Made by a program: the position numbers and the translations under genes. 64,000 bases of DNA, from positions 4,340,001 to 4,404,000 of the forward strand of contig NC_015953.1 in the NCBI RefSeq assembly GCF_000177195.2, given 5' to 3'. Below the pieces are notes generated by a model. The model made no database searches. It saw only the letters and a list, made by a program, of their open reading frames with translations, and was not told the origin of the DNA. Below, one piece after another: positions 9,393-17,420 of this stretch. Source of the stretch: Streptomyces sp. SirexAA-E (lineage in GTDB: Bacteria > Actinomycetota > Actinomycetes > Streptomycetales > Streptomycetaceae). Each line of letters begins with the position of its first letter. Within the stretch, counting starts at the first letter, position 1.

Positions 9393-10754
9393 TCAGCCGC
9401 GCCAGGGCAGCTCGGCGGTGACCGTCGTCGGGCCGCCGGCCGGGGAGTCGACGACGAGCACGCCGTCCACCGCGTCCAGCCGCTCGGCCAGTCCCGCCAG
9501 GCCGCTGCCGGACGAGGCGTCGGCCCCGCCCCGGCCGTTGTCGGTGACCTGGAGCATCAGCCGGTCCGCCGTACGCCACACGTCGACCGAGGCACGGGTG
9601 GCCCGTGAGTGCTTGCTGATGTTCTGGAGGAGTTCGGAGACCGTGAAGTAGGCGATGCCCTCGATGGCCTGCGCGGGCCTGGACCGCAGGTCGACCTCGA
9701 CCTTGACGGGGACGGTGCAGCGGGAGGCGATGGCGGAGAGTGCGGCGTCGAGGCCGCGGTCGGTGAGGACGGCGGGGTGGATGCCTCGGGCGAGGTCGCG
9801 GAGTTCCTGGAGGGCGACCTTGACCTCTCCGTGGGCCTCGTCGACCATGCGGGCGGCGGCTTCGGGGTCGGCGGTGAGTTTTTCCTTGGCGAGTCCGAGG
9901 TCCATGGCGAGGGCGACGAGGCGGGCCTGTGCGCCGTCGTGGAGGTCGCGTTCGATGCGGCGCAGGTCGGCGGCGGCGGTGTCCACGACCACCCCACGGT
10001 CCGACTCCAGCTCCGAGACCCGGGTGGCCAGGGTGGAGGGCCCCAGCAGGCCGGACACCAGCAGCCGGTCCACCGTCGTCAGCCCGCGGACGAGCCACGG
10101 GGTGACCAGCAGGAACGCCAGGCCGATCCCGCAGGTGACCGCCATCTCGAAGGGGGAGTCGAGGTAGGCCTGATGGGTCTCGTCCCCGTACAGCTGGATG
10201 CCGTCGATCCCCGCGTACGCCGGGAACACCCAGCGCCACAGCGGATAGGTGAACGCGGACCACCCGACCGCCCAGAACGACACCGCGACCGGGAAGGCGA
10301 AGACGGCCCACGGGAAGTGCAGCACCGCGTAGAGCAGGTGCCGCCAGGACACCCCGCTCTTCAGCGTCGCGCCGACCCAGGACATCAGCCCGCCCGTGCC
10401 CCGCACCGGCGCCGGCTCCGCCACGTCCAGGTGCAGCAGGGCGCGCGCCCGGGCCCGTTCCAGCATCCCGAAGCCGCGGCACAGGGCCAGCCCGGCGGCG
10501 AGGATCGGGATGCCGAGGAAGGTGATCAGCATGCCGAGGCCCAGGGACACCATGGTGATCGCGAAACAGAACAGGGCCGTGCTGATCGGCACGCTCAGGA
10601 ACAGATAGGCCAGCTCGCGCCAGACACGCCCCTCGAAGGGGGCCCGCAGCGCGGCCGGGAAGGGGTGCTTCGTCGGTCGGGCCGGGGGACGGCCCCCCGA
10701 GCCGGCGGCGGGGCCGTACTGGTCCCGGGTGTCCGGTCCGTATGCCGTGGCCAT
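9393..10754 (-). CDS. DesK/NarX-type sensor histidine kinase, paralog 1
   Basis: The 453-residue kinase has an N-terminal sensor region with paired hydrophobic segments at about 48-92 and 135-222, a HisKA_3 dimerisation domain with phospho-acceptor His272 in ERDLHDGAQARLV, and a HATPase domain (ELLQNISKHSRA N-box, DNGRGGA G1 box, GSGLAGLAERL G2 box). The membrane region fits the 'DUF1707/sensor domain' kinases of actinobacteria, which sense envelope or redox cues; the stimulus is unknown. Residues about 248-352 are encoded by DNA identical to the neighbouring kinase at 11120-12316. ATG at 10754 begins MATAYGPDTRDQYG. Confidence 0.9.
   Translation of the reverse strand: MATAYGPDTRDQYGPAAGSGGRPPARPTKHPFPAALRAPFEGRVWRELAYLFLSVPISTALFCFAITMVSLGLGMLITFLGIPILAAGLALCRGFGMLERARARALLHLDVAEPAPVRGTGGLMSWVGATLKSGVSWRHLLYAVLHFPWAVFAFPVAVSFWAVGWSAFTYPLWRWVFPAYAGIDGIQLYGDETHQAYLDSPFEMAVTCGIGLAFLLVTPWLVRGLTTVDRLLVSGLLGPSTLATRVSELESDRGVVVDTAAADLRRIERDLHDGAQARLVALAMDLGLAKEKLTADPEAAARMVDEAHGEVKVALQELRDLARGIHPAVLTDRGLDAALSAIASRCTVPVKVEVDLRSRPAQAIEGIAYFTVSELLQNISKHSRATRASVDVWRTADRLMLQVTDNGRGGADASSGSGLAGLAERLDAVDGVLVVDSPAGGPTTVTAELPWRG
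9700..10013. repeat. 314-bp block identical to 11460-11773 (copy 1)
   Basis: Base-by-base reading shows no difference between this block and 11460-11773, 1760 bp away in the same orientation. A further 45-bp match flanks it at 9621-9665. The block encodes the HisKA_3 domain, including the phospho-acceptor histidine. Flanking sequence is clearly diverged, so recent gene conversion is the simplest explanation. Confidence 0.95.
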
Positions 10755-10805
10755 GAGTGGCGTCCGTTTCTTCCTGGCGGGAGCGTCCCGCGGCCGGTAC
10801 GACGG

Positions 10806-10981
10806 CTGGTCTTCTCAACAGGTGGTCGTGTCAACTGGTGGTCTTGTCAGCAGTTGGTCTTGTCGGCGGCTGGTCATGACAGCCGCTGATCGGGATAGCT
10901 GCTGATCGTGACAGCCGCTGATCGTGACAACGGCTGGTCGTGACAGCTGCTGATCGTTACGACCGATGATCACCACGACCG
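10806..10981. repeat. Array of eleven degenerate 16-bp tandem repeats
   Basis: Eleven consecutive 16-bp units (approximate consensus CTGATCGTGACAGCCG) fill the gap between the two kinase genes, upstream of paralog 1. Units begin at 10806, 10822, 10838, 10854, 10870, 10886, 10902, 10918, 10934, 10950 and 10966. The period is exact; the sequence drifts from CTGGTCTTGTC-type units at one end to ATGATCACCACGACCG-type at the other. The rest of the 365-bp gap (10755-11119) shows nothing else clear. Confidence 0.9.
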
Positions 10982-11119
10982 ATGACCGGCCGGGCGACCG
11001 GCTGAGCGCGGTGCCGTCGATACCTCAAGAGTGCTGTGCGAGCCGTTCGCGCACCATGAGGGCGGTATCCGTATCCGGCCGGGGGTTTTCCCCACCCCGG
11101 CGGTGAGGCGGGGGCGGGG

Positions 11120-12316
11120 CTACGACCGGACGCGCTTGGCCGCGACGTCCGTACGGCCCCGCCAGGGCAGCTCGGCGGTGACCGTGGTGGGCCCGCCCTC
11201 CGGGGAGTCCAGCACGAAGAGCCCGTCCACCGCCCCCAGCCGTTCGGCCAGCCCGGACATACCGGTACCGCCGTCCATCCGCGCCCCGCCGACCCCGTCG
11301 TCCTGCACCTGGACCAGCAGCCGGTCTCCCGAGCGCCACACCTCGACCGACGCCGACCGGGCGCGGCTGTGCTTGCTCACGTTCTGGAGGAGTTCGGAGA
11401 CCGTGAAGTAGGCGATGCCCTCGATCGCCTCCGCCGGGCGGGCGGACAGCTCGACGGACACCTTGACGGGGACGGTGCAGCGGGAGGCGATGGCGGAGAG
11501 TGCGGCGTCGAGGCCGCGGTCGGTGAGGACGGCGGGGTGGATGCCTCGGGCGAGGTCGCGGAGTTCCTGGAGGGCGACCTTGACCTCTCCGTGGGCCTCG
11601 TCGACCATGCGGGCGGCGGCTTCGGGGTCGGCGGTGAGTTTTTCCTTGGCGAGTCCGAGGTCCATGGCGAGGGCGACGAGGCGGGCCTGTGCGCCGTCGT
11701 GGAGGTCGCGTTCGATGCGGCGCAGGTCGGCGGCGGCGGTGTCCACGACCACCCCACGGTCCGACTCCAGCTCGGCGATCCGCCGCTCCAGTTCGTCGGA
11801 GGGCGAGAGCAGTCCGCGCACCATCGCCCGGTCGGCGTTCGTCAATCCCCGCGCGATGAAGGGGAGTACCGGCCAGAGCACGAACAGGCCGACCAGCGAC
11901 ACGGTGAAGGTCACCACGCCCCACGGGAGGCGGATGAACGCGTACAGCAACGCCCGCCAGCCGACCGGGTCCTTGAGCCCCGCCCACAGCCAGGGGAAGA
12001 AGCCCCGGTCCCGGCGGCTGTGTGTCATCGGGCTCGGCTCGTCGATCCGCATCCCGAGCATCCTGCGCGCCCGGGCGCGCTCGACCCGGCCGAAGCCGCG
12101 CGCTCCCTGCAGTCCGAGCGCGAGCAGGGGCAGGCCGACCACGGTGACGGAGAGCCCCGCGCCCACCCCGACCAGGAACACCGCGTAGACGAACCCGGCA
12201 AGGGCCAGCGGGAGGTTGGCGAGGAGATGCGCGATCTCCTTCCACGTCCACCGGTCGAAGGCGAAACGCGCGGTCGGCGGCCGGTCGGCGTCCGGCACAG
12301 GAGGGCTCATGGTCAT
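11120..12316 (-). CDS. DesK/NarX-type sensor histidine kinase, paralog 2
   Basis: The 398-residue protein is a paralog of the adjacent kinase: N-terminal hydrophobic sensor region (WKEIAHLLANLPLALAGFVY and later membrane segments, to about residue 165), HisKA_3 domain with His in ERDLHDGAQARLV near residue 206, and a HATPase domain (DDGVGGA, GTGMSGLAERL). Two closely spaced ATGs (12316, 12310) are possible; ribosome binding sequences are weak, and longer upstream frames read through low-complexity repeats. It is divergent from nuoA. With one response regulator and two kinases in the cluster, cross-regulation or heterodimers are plausible. Confidence 0.88.
   Translation of the reverse strand: MTMSPPVPDADRPPTARFAFDRWTWKEIAHLLANLPLALAGFVYAVFLVGVGAGLSVTVVGLPLLALGLQGARGFGRVERARARRMLGMRIDEPSPMTHSRRDRGFFPWLWAGLKDPVGWRALLYAFIRLPWGVVTFTVSLVGLFVLWPVLPFIARGLTNADRAMVRGLLSPSDELERRIAELESDRGVVVDTAAADLRRIERDLHDGAQARLVALAMDLGLAKEKLTADPEAAARMVDEAHGEVKVALQELRDLARGIHPAVLTDRGLDAALSAIASRCTVPVKVSVELSARPAEAIEGIAYFTVSELLQNVSKHSRARSASVEVWRSGDRLLVQVQDDGVGGARMDGGTGMSGLAERLGAVDGLFVLDSPEGGPTTVTAELPWRGRTDVAAKRVRS
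11460..11773. repeat. 314-bp block identical to 9700-10013 (copy 2)
   Basis: This is the second copy of the identical HisKA_3-coding block. Identity ends abruptly at both sides (base 11459 and base 11774 differ from the other copy). Confidence 0.95.
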
Positions 12317-12404
12317 GGGACCAGCCTGCCGGGTGGCGCAGCCGCACGCCATGGGGTACGTGGGTGGGATGCGGTAGGGATAACCCCACCTCCCCCGGGT
12401 GGCA

Positions 12405-12488
12405 CGGAACCCGAACGGGACGGCCCGCACGGGACGCCCCGCACGGAACGGGCATACGCGGAACGGACACACGCGGAACGGGGCGCCC
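12405..12488. repeat. Degenerate ~15-bp repeats between kinase 2 and nuoA
   Basis: In the 312-bp divergent gap, units resembling CGGAACGGRCAYACG recur about every 15 bp (clear copies begin at 12444, 12459 and 12474; looser ones from 12405 and 12416). They lie upstream of both genes. No other feature besides a possible nuoA -10 box was seen in this gap. Confidence 0.6.
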
Positions 12489-12575
12489 ACGGCCGGCGCC
12501 GGGCGACCGCCGACCGGAGCCGCGAGCGAACCGGACCAACCACCCCGAAGCGAAACGGGCATGGTGGGCAGGGCC

Positions 12576-12581
12576 TAGACT
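12576..12581 (+). promoter_or_regulatory. Possible -10 box of the nuo operon
   Basis: TAGACT lies 47 bp before the nuoA start and fits the Streptomyces -10 pattern TANNNT. No convincing -35 hexamer is visible 16-19 bp upstream, so an activator may be needed, or this is not the promoter. Confidence 0.35.
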
Positions 12582-12628
12582 CCCGTGCGTACGGAGCGTC
12601 GAACAGGCTGAAGGAGCGAGGGACGGAC

Positions 12629-13030
12629 GTGGCGGACGTGCCGGAACCGACCGTTCTCGCGTCGGACTACTTCCAGAGCTACTCGGTGGTCGGACTGCTC
12701 GCCGTGGTCGGCGTGCTGTTCGTAGCCGTCGCCTTCGGCGCCGGCCGGCTGCTGAGGCCGGTGGTCCCGACGCCGGAGAAACTCCTCACCTACGAATGCG
12801 GCGTCGACCCCGTGGGGGAGGGCTGGGCCCACACCCAGGTCCGCTACTACGTGTACGCCTTCCTGTACGTGATCTTCGCCGTCGACTCCATCTTCCTGTT
12901 CCCCTGGGCCACGGTGTTCGCGGCGCCCGGGTACGGGGCGACGACGCTGGTGGAGATGTTCATCTTCCTCGGTTTCCTGGCCGTGGGACTGCTCTACGCA
13001 TGGAAGAAGGGCGTCCTGTCATGGGCGTGA
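12629..13030 (+). CDS. nuoA: NADH-quinone oxidoreductase subunit A (second, partial complex I)
   Basis: The 133-residue membrane protein has three hydrophobic segments and the NuoA signature KLLTYECGVDPVGEGWAHTQ followed by VRYYVYAFLYVIFAVDSIFLFPW. NuoA helps form the quinone-binding region at the membrane/peripheral arm joint. GTG at 12629 is used, with AAGGAG 12 nt upstream. The stop overlaps the nuoB start by 10 bp. It is the first gene of a ten-gene operon that lacks nuoD, E, F and G. Confidence 0.93.
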   Translation: MADVPEPTVLASDYFQSYSVVGLLAVVGVLFVAVAFGAGRLLRPVVPTPEKLLTYECGVDPVGEGWAHTQVRYYVYAFLYVIFAVDSIFLFPWATVFAAPGYGATTLVEMFIFLGFLAVGLLYAWKKGVLSWA

Positions 13031-13656
13031 CGAGCCGGCCGGACCCGCAACCCCCCGTTCCGCTGCCCGACCCGACGCTGCTGCCCGAGCCGAAGAAGCT
13101 CGGCGTGCTGTCCCGGCTCGCGCCCGAACCGATGAAGGTGGTCCTCAACTGGGGCCGCCGCTACAGCCTCTGGGTCTTCAACTTCGGACTCGCCTGCTGC
13201 GCCATCGAGTTCATCGCGGCCTCCATGGCACGGCACGACTTCATGCGGATGGGTGTCATCCCGTTCGCCCCCGGGCCCCGGCAGGCCGACCTGATGGTCG
13301 TCTCCGGCACGGTGACGGACAAGATGGCCCCGGCGGTGAGGCGGCTGTACGAGCAGATGCCCGAGCCGAAGTACGTCATCTCCTTCGGCGCCTGCTCCAA
13401 CTGCGGTGGGCCGTACTGGGATTCGTACTCCGTCACCAAGGGCGTCGACCAGATCATCCCCGTCGACGTGTACGTGCCGGGCTGCCCTCCGCGCCCTGAG
13501 GCGCTGCTCCAGGGCATTCTGAAGCTCCAGGAGAAGATCGCCCGCGAGTCGCTCGCCGGGCGGTACGAGAACGGGACCACGGCCCGCCCCTCGGCCGACG
13601 CACTGCGCAGCGGCCTCGTCGCCGCGCCGAAGGCGCCGGGGGAGGAGGAGCAGTGA
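13021..13656 (+). CDS. nuoB: NADH-quinone oxidoreductase subunit B
   Basis: The 211-residue protein carries all four cysteine ligands of Fe-S cluster N2: the adjacent pair in GLACCAIEF, one in GACSNCGGPYWDSY, and one in YVPGCPPRPEAL. N2 is the last cluster before quinone. The N-terminus is about 35 residues longer than minimal NuoB and proline rich; the C-terminus has a short Ala/Glu tail. It overlaps nuoA by 10 bp and nuoC by 4 bp. Intact ligands suggest a working electron-transfer subunit. Confidence 0.95.
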   Translation: MGVTSRPDPQPPVPLPDPTLLPEPKKLGVLSRLAPEPMKVVLNWGRRYSLWVFNFGLACCAIEFIAASMARHDFMRMGVIPFAPGPRQADLMVVSGTVTDKMAPAVRRLYEQMPEPKYVISFGACSNCGGPYWDSYSVTKGVDQIIPVDVYVPGCPPRPEALLQGILKLQEKIARESLAGRYENGTTARPSADALRSGLVAAPKAPGEEEQ

Positions 13657-15047
13657 GCACCGCCGACGCGTACGACCGGCTGCCCGACGCCGTCACCGAC
13701 GTCTTCGGCCCGGATGCCACGGCCGCGTACGCCTACGACCTGCTGACCGTCGACGTCCCCGCCGCCGACTGGATCGCCGCCCTCGAAACGGCCCGATCCG
13801 CGCTGGGCTGCACCTATTTCGACTGGCTGAGCGCGGTCGACGAGCCGGGCACCGGCTTCCGGGTCTGCGCCCATGTCGCCGCCCTGGGCCGGGGCACGGT
13901 GCGGCGTCTGCTCGTCCGTACGACCGTCGCGCACGACGCGGCCACCCTGCCCAGCGCCGTCGGCGTGTACGCGGGCGCCGCCTGGCACGAGCGCGAGACG
14001 CACGAGATGTTCGGCATCGGGTTCGAGGATCACCCGCACCTGGTTCCGCTGCTGTTGCCCGAGGGCTTCGAGGGCCACCCGCTCAGGAAGGACTTCGTCC
14101 TGGCGGCCCGGGTCGCGAAGGCCTGGCCGGGCGCCAAGGAGCCGGGCGAATCGGAACACGGCGGGCCGAAGCGGCGCACGATGCTGCCGCCGGGCGTGCC
14201 GGACCCGAACGAATGGGGACCGCTCAAGGGGCAGCTCCCGCCCGCTCCGGCCCGCCCGGCGCGGGGGGCGCGCGCGGCGGGCGCGGCGGGCGACCGGCCC
14301 GTACGCCGGTCCCGCAGCGCGAGCGAGGGCTCGGCGGCCCAGCGGACCGCGACGCCGGGTGCCCCGGATACCCCGGATACGGCTTCCGGTCCGGCGCCCG
14401 GGCCGGGGACGACCGGCACTCCGGGCGCGTCCGACGCGCCGGAGGCGGCGACGCGGGTGCCGGGTGCGCCCGACGCCCCTCGCGCCGGGCGCCCGCGCCG
14501 TAATCGCAGCGCTTCGCAGGGCTCGGCCAGCCAGGCCGCCCCGTCGGCGCCCGCGCCCTCCGAGACGGAGGCGGGGACGTCCGGCGGAGCGGAATCGGAC
14601 GCGTCCACGGCTGCGGCTGAGCCTGCGGTTGCTGCCGAGGCTCAGGCTGAGTCTGCGTCTGCGTCTGCGTCGGAGGCCACGCAGCCGGTACCGCCCGCCG
14701 ATCCCACGACGGGCGACGGCGCAGGTGGCGGTGGCGGTGGCGACGTGGAGACCGCCGCTCCCCGGCCCGCTCGGCAGGCCCGCCCCGCGCGTAGCCCGGA
14801 CGCCCCCTGGCACCACGCCCGCCCCACCTTCGACGAAACCCCGTCCCCGAGGACGGACACCCCGGGGCCCCCGAAGGGGGACACCACCCCGGAACCGCAG
14901 CAGCCCGCGGGCGAGGCCGAGAGCCAGGGCCGAGGGCCGGACTCCGACCCCGCACCTGACCCCGAACCCGGTACCGACCCCGCCGATCCCGGTCCGGACC
15001 CCGCCGAACCCCGAACCGACCGTCCCGCCGGAGGCGATACCGCGTGA
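13653..15047 (+). CDS. nuoC: NADH-quinone oxidoreductase subunit C with long disordered tail
   Basis: The 464-residue product consists of a normal 30-kDa subunit domain in about residues 1-180, with the family signature WHERETHEMFGIGFEDHP, followed by ~280 residues made almost only of Ala, Pro, Gly, Ser, Thr, Glu and Arg. The tail contains a repeated motif (RRSRSASEGSAAQ and RRNRSASQGSASQ) and alternating SA dipeptides. It is not a NuoCD fusion: no NuoD domain is seen. Third-position GC stays very high through the tail and the frame ends in the nuoH overlap, so the tail is genuine. GTG start overlaps nuoB by 4 bp. Confidence 0.9.
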   Translation: MSTADAYDRLPDAVTDVFGPDATAAYAYDLLTVDVPAADWIAALETARSALGCTYFDWLSAVDEPGTGFRVCAHVAALGRGTVRRLLVRTTVAHDAATLPSAVGVYAGAAWHERETHEMFGIGFEDHPHLVPLLLPEGFEGHPLRKDFVLAARVAKAWPGAKEPGESEHGGPKRRTMLPPGVPDPNEWGPLKGQLPPAPARPARGARAAGAAGDRPVRRSRSASEGSAAQRTATPGAPDTPDTASGPAPGPGTTGTPGASDAPEAATRVPGAPDAPRAGRPRRNRSASQGSASQAAPSAPAPSETEAGTSGGAESDASTAAAEPAVAAEAQAESASASASEATQPVPPADPTTGDGAGGGGGGDVETAAPRPARQARPARSPDAPWHHARPTFDETPSPRTDTPGPPKGDTTPEPQQPAGEAESQGRGPDSDPAPDPEPGTDPADPGPDPAEPRTDRPAGGDTA

Positions 15048-16012
15048 ACGACGTACTCGACGTCGCCCTCCGGCTGGTCATCGTCTTCGCCGTCTTCCTC
15101 GTCGTCCCGCTCGTCGTGGGGCAGACCGAGCACAAGGTGATGGCCCACATGCAGGGCCGGCTCGGCCCGATGTACGCGGGTGGCTTCCACGGCTGGGCCC
15201 AGCTCGTCGCGGACGGGGTGAAGTTCGCGCAGAAGGAGGACATCGTCCCGGCCGAGGCGGACCGGCGGGTCTTCCAGATGGCCCCGGCCGTCGCCCTCCT
15301 GCCCTACCTTCTTGTGCTCGTCGCCATCCCGATCGGTCCGGGTGAAGGCGCCGTCGGCCAGGTCGTCGACGCGGGCATCTTCTTCGTGCTCGCCGTCATG
15401 GGCATCGGCGTACTCGGTTCGCTGATGGCGGGCTGGGCGTCGGCCAACAAGTTCTCCCTGCTCGGCGGGCTCCGAACCGCCGCGCAACTCCTCGCGTACG
15501 AGCTGCCGATGCTGCTCGCCGCGGCGTCCGTGGCCATGGCGGCGGGCACGGTCTCGCTGCCCGGCATCCTCGACGCCTTCGAGTGGTGGTGGCTGCCCTG
15601 GCAGATCGTCGGCGCGCTGGTCTTCTTCGTGGCCGGGCTCGCCGAACTCCAGCGGCCGCCCTTCGACATGCCGGTCGCCGACTCCGAGATCATCTTCGGG
15701 GCGTACACCGAGTACACGGGACTGCGGTTCGCGCTGTTCCTGCTCGCCGAGTACGCCGGGATCGTCGTCCTGTGCGGCCTGACCACCGTCCTCTTCCTGG
15801 GCGGCTGGCACGGTCCGCTCGGTGCCGACGGCCTCGGCTGGGTCTGGACGCTCCTGAAGACCGCCGTGCTGGCGTTCGTCGTCATCTGGCTGCGTGTCAC
15901 CTACCCCCGGCTGCGCGAGGACCAGTTGCAGAAGCTCGCCTGGACCACGCTCATCCCTCTCGCCCTCGCGCAGATCGCGCTCACCGGCATCGTGAAGGTG
16001 GCGATCAACTAG
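15044..16012 (+). CDS. nuoH: NADH-quinone oxidoreductase subunit H
   Basis: The 322-residue membrane protein has about eight hydrophobic segments and classic NuoH motifs: HKVMAHMQGRLGPMYAGGFHGWAQ in the first loop, AELQRPPFDMPVADSEI, and AYTEYTGLRFALF. NuoH forms much of the quinone tunnel at the junction of the arms. GTG at 15044 overlaps the nuoC stop by 4 bp. In complete nuo operons nuoD-E-F-G lie between nuoC and nuoH; here they are absent. Confidence 0.96.
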   Translation: MNDVLDVALRLVIVFAVFLVVPLVVGQTEHKVMAHMQGRLGPMYAGGFHGWAQLVADGVKFAQKEDIVPAEADRRVFQMAPAVALLPYLLVLVAIPIGPGEGAVGQVVDAGIFFVLAVMGIGVLGSLMAGWASANKFSLLGGLRTAAQLLAYELPMLLAAASVAMAAGTVSLPGILDAFEWWWLPWQIVGALVFFVAGLAELQRPPFDMPVADSEIIFGAYTEYTGLRFALFLLAEYAGIVVLCGLTTVLFLGGWHGPLGADGLGWVWTLLKTAVLAFVVIWLRVTYPRLREDQLQKLAWTTLIPLALAQIALTGIVKVAIN

Positions 16013-16668
16013 TGCCCCCGATCCCCGGCTCAGGCCTGGCCAAGGGCCTCGCCGTGACCCTGCGGACCATGACGAAGCGCACGGTCACCGCCCAGTACCC
16101 GGACGTCCAGCCCGAACTGCCGCCCCGCACCCGCGGGGTCATCGGGCTGTTCGAGGAGAACTGCACGGTCTGCATGCTCTGCGCCCGCGAGTGCCCCGAC
16201 TGGTGCATCTACATCGACTCCCACAAGGAGACCGTGCCCCCGGCCGCCCCGGGCGGCCGTGAGCGCAGCCGCAACGTGCTGGACCGGTTCGCGATCGACT
16301 TCGCCCTCTGCATGTACTGCGGTATTTGCATCGAGGTCTGCCCCTTCGACGCGCTGTTCTGGTCGCCGGAGTTCGAATACGCGGAGACGGACATCCACGA
16401 GCTCACCCACGAGCGCGACAAGCTCCGCGAGTGGATGTGGACCGTCCCGGAACCGCCCGCGCTCGACCCGGGGGCCGAGGAGCCCAAGGAGTTCGCGGCC
16501 GCCCGCAAGACGGCCGACAAGCTGCGGGCCGCAGAAGAGGCCCAGCAGGCGGAAGAGGCCCGGCGGGCCGCCGAGGACCAGTCGGCGGCGGAGGCGGAAC
16601 AGACCCGGCGGGCCCAGGACACCGAAACCCGGCAGGACCCTGACACGGGACAAGGGGGACAGAGGTGA
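16012..16668 (+). CDS. nuoI: NADH-quinone oxidoreductase subunit I (two 4Fe-4S ferredoxin domain)
   Basis: The 218-residue protein has both ferredoxin motifs intact: CTVCMLCARECP and CMYCGICIEVCP, which bind clusters N6a and N6b between the peripheral arm and NuoB. The GTG start at 16012 shares its first G with the TAG of nuoH. The last ~65 residues after the WTVPEPPALDPG segment are an Ala/Glu/Gln-rich, probably helical or disordered tail, unusual for NuoI. Overlap of 4 bp with nuoJ. Confidence 0.94.
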   Translation: MPPIPGSGLAKGLAVTLRTMTKRTVTAQYPDVQPELPPRTRGVIGLFEENCTVCMLCARECPDWCIYIDSHKETVPPAAPGGRERSRNVLDRFAIDFALCMYCGICIEVCPFDALFWSPEFEYAETDIHELTHERDKLREWMWTVPEPPALDPGAEEPKEFAAARKTADKLRAAEEAQQAEEARRAAEDQSAAEAEQTRRAQDTETRQDPDTGQGGQR

Positions 16669-17420
16669 ACCTCGCAGCGGCCGCCGGGCATTCCGGCTTC
16701 CTCTCTCCGACCGGCGTCGAGATCGCCTTCCTCCTCGTGGGCATCGCCACCCTCGGCGCGGCGGTCGTCACCGTCACCACCAAGCAGCTCGTGCACGCCG
16801 CACTCTGGCTCGTCGTGGCACTCGGCGGCCTGGCCGTCGAGTACCTGCTGCTCACCGCCGAGTTCATCGCCTGGGTGCAGGTCCTGATCTACGTCGGCTC
16901 CATCGTCGTCCTCCTCCTGTTCGGGCTCATGCTCACGCGGGCGCCCATCGGCCGTTCCCCGGACGCCGACTCCGGCAACCGATGGGTCGCCCTCGGCGTG
17001 GCGGTCGCTTCGGCGGGCGCGCTCGTCTGGGTCGTCGTGGACGCCTTCCGGGCCACCTGGATCGACCTGGACGGCCCGGCCCAGGGATCCACGGACGTGA
17101 CCGGTGCCTTCCTCTTCCGGAACTGGGTGCTGCCCTTCGAAGCGCTCTCCGTCCTGCTGCTCGCCGCCCTCGTCGGCGCGATCGTCCTCTCCCGCAAGGC
17201 CGACAAGGACGGGAAGGGCCCCGAGGCCTCCGAGGCCCCCGGAGACTCCGGTGCCAGCGGTGCCAGCGGTGCCAGCGGTGCCAGCGGTGCCAGCGGTGCC
17301 AGCGGTGCCAGCGGTGCCAGCGGTGCCAGCGGTGCCGGCAGTGCCACCGGTACCGGCGGGAGCGGCGAGGGCGCCGCGCGGCAGAGCACGACCCGTGCGA
17401 CCCGAGAGGACAAGAGCTGA
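16665..17420 (+). CDS. nuoJ: NADH-quinone oxidoreductase subunit J with SGA-repeat tail
   Basis: The 251-residue product has about five membrane helices, with the NuoJ signature TAEFIAWVQVLIYVGSIVVLLLFG (the pi-bulge helix region) and a last helix near residues 160-180. The final ~60 residues contain ten consecutive Ser-Gly-Ala triplets encoded by a 9-bp minisatellite, then a Ser/Thr/Gly tail. The core is normal length; the repeat tail should lie on one membrane face and be disordered. GTG start, 4-bp overlap with nuoI and 1-bp overlap with nuoK. Confidence 0.93.
   Translation: MNLAAAAGHSGFLSPTGVEIAFLLVGIATLGAAVVTVTTKQLVHAALWLVVALGGLAVEYLLLTAEFIAWVQVLIYVGSIVVLLLFGLMLTRAPIGRSPDADSGNRWVALGVAVASAGALVWVVVDAFRATWIDLDGPAQGSTDVTGAFLFRNWVLPFEALSVLLLAALVGAIVLSRKADKDGKGPEASEAPGDSGASGASGASGASGASGASGASGASGASGAGSATGTGGSGEGAARQSTTRATREDKS
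17250..17339. repeat. 9-bp coding minisatellite in nuoJ
   Basis: Nine perfect copies of GGTGCCAGC run from 17250 to 17330, followed by one variant copy (17331-17339). They encode Ser-Gly-Ala repeats in frame, so copy-number changes would not shift the frame. Confidence 0.97.

Noticed and set aside
10806..10981. CRISPR array
   Set aside because: Repeats are directly adjacent with 16-bp period and no unique spacers; no cas genes nearby.
11369..12628. N-terminal extension of nuoA by ~420 codons
   Set aside because: The frame is open only because it is antisense to the kinase and passes through repeats; NuoA begins at the GTG at 12629.
14300..14720. Frameshift or sequencing error in the nuoC tail
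   Set aside because: Third-position GC and frame continue to the exact 4-bp overlap with nuoH, so the tail looks genuine.
13653..15047. NuoCD fusion protein
   Set aside because: The extra C-terminal part has none of the NuoD motifs and is low-complexity sequence; it is not the 49-kDa subunit.
17250..17339. CRISPR or regulatory repeat
   Set aside because: The 9-bp repeat is within nuoJ and encodes Ser-Gly-Ala in frame.
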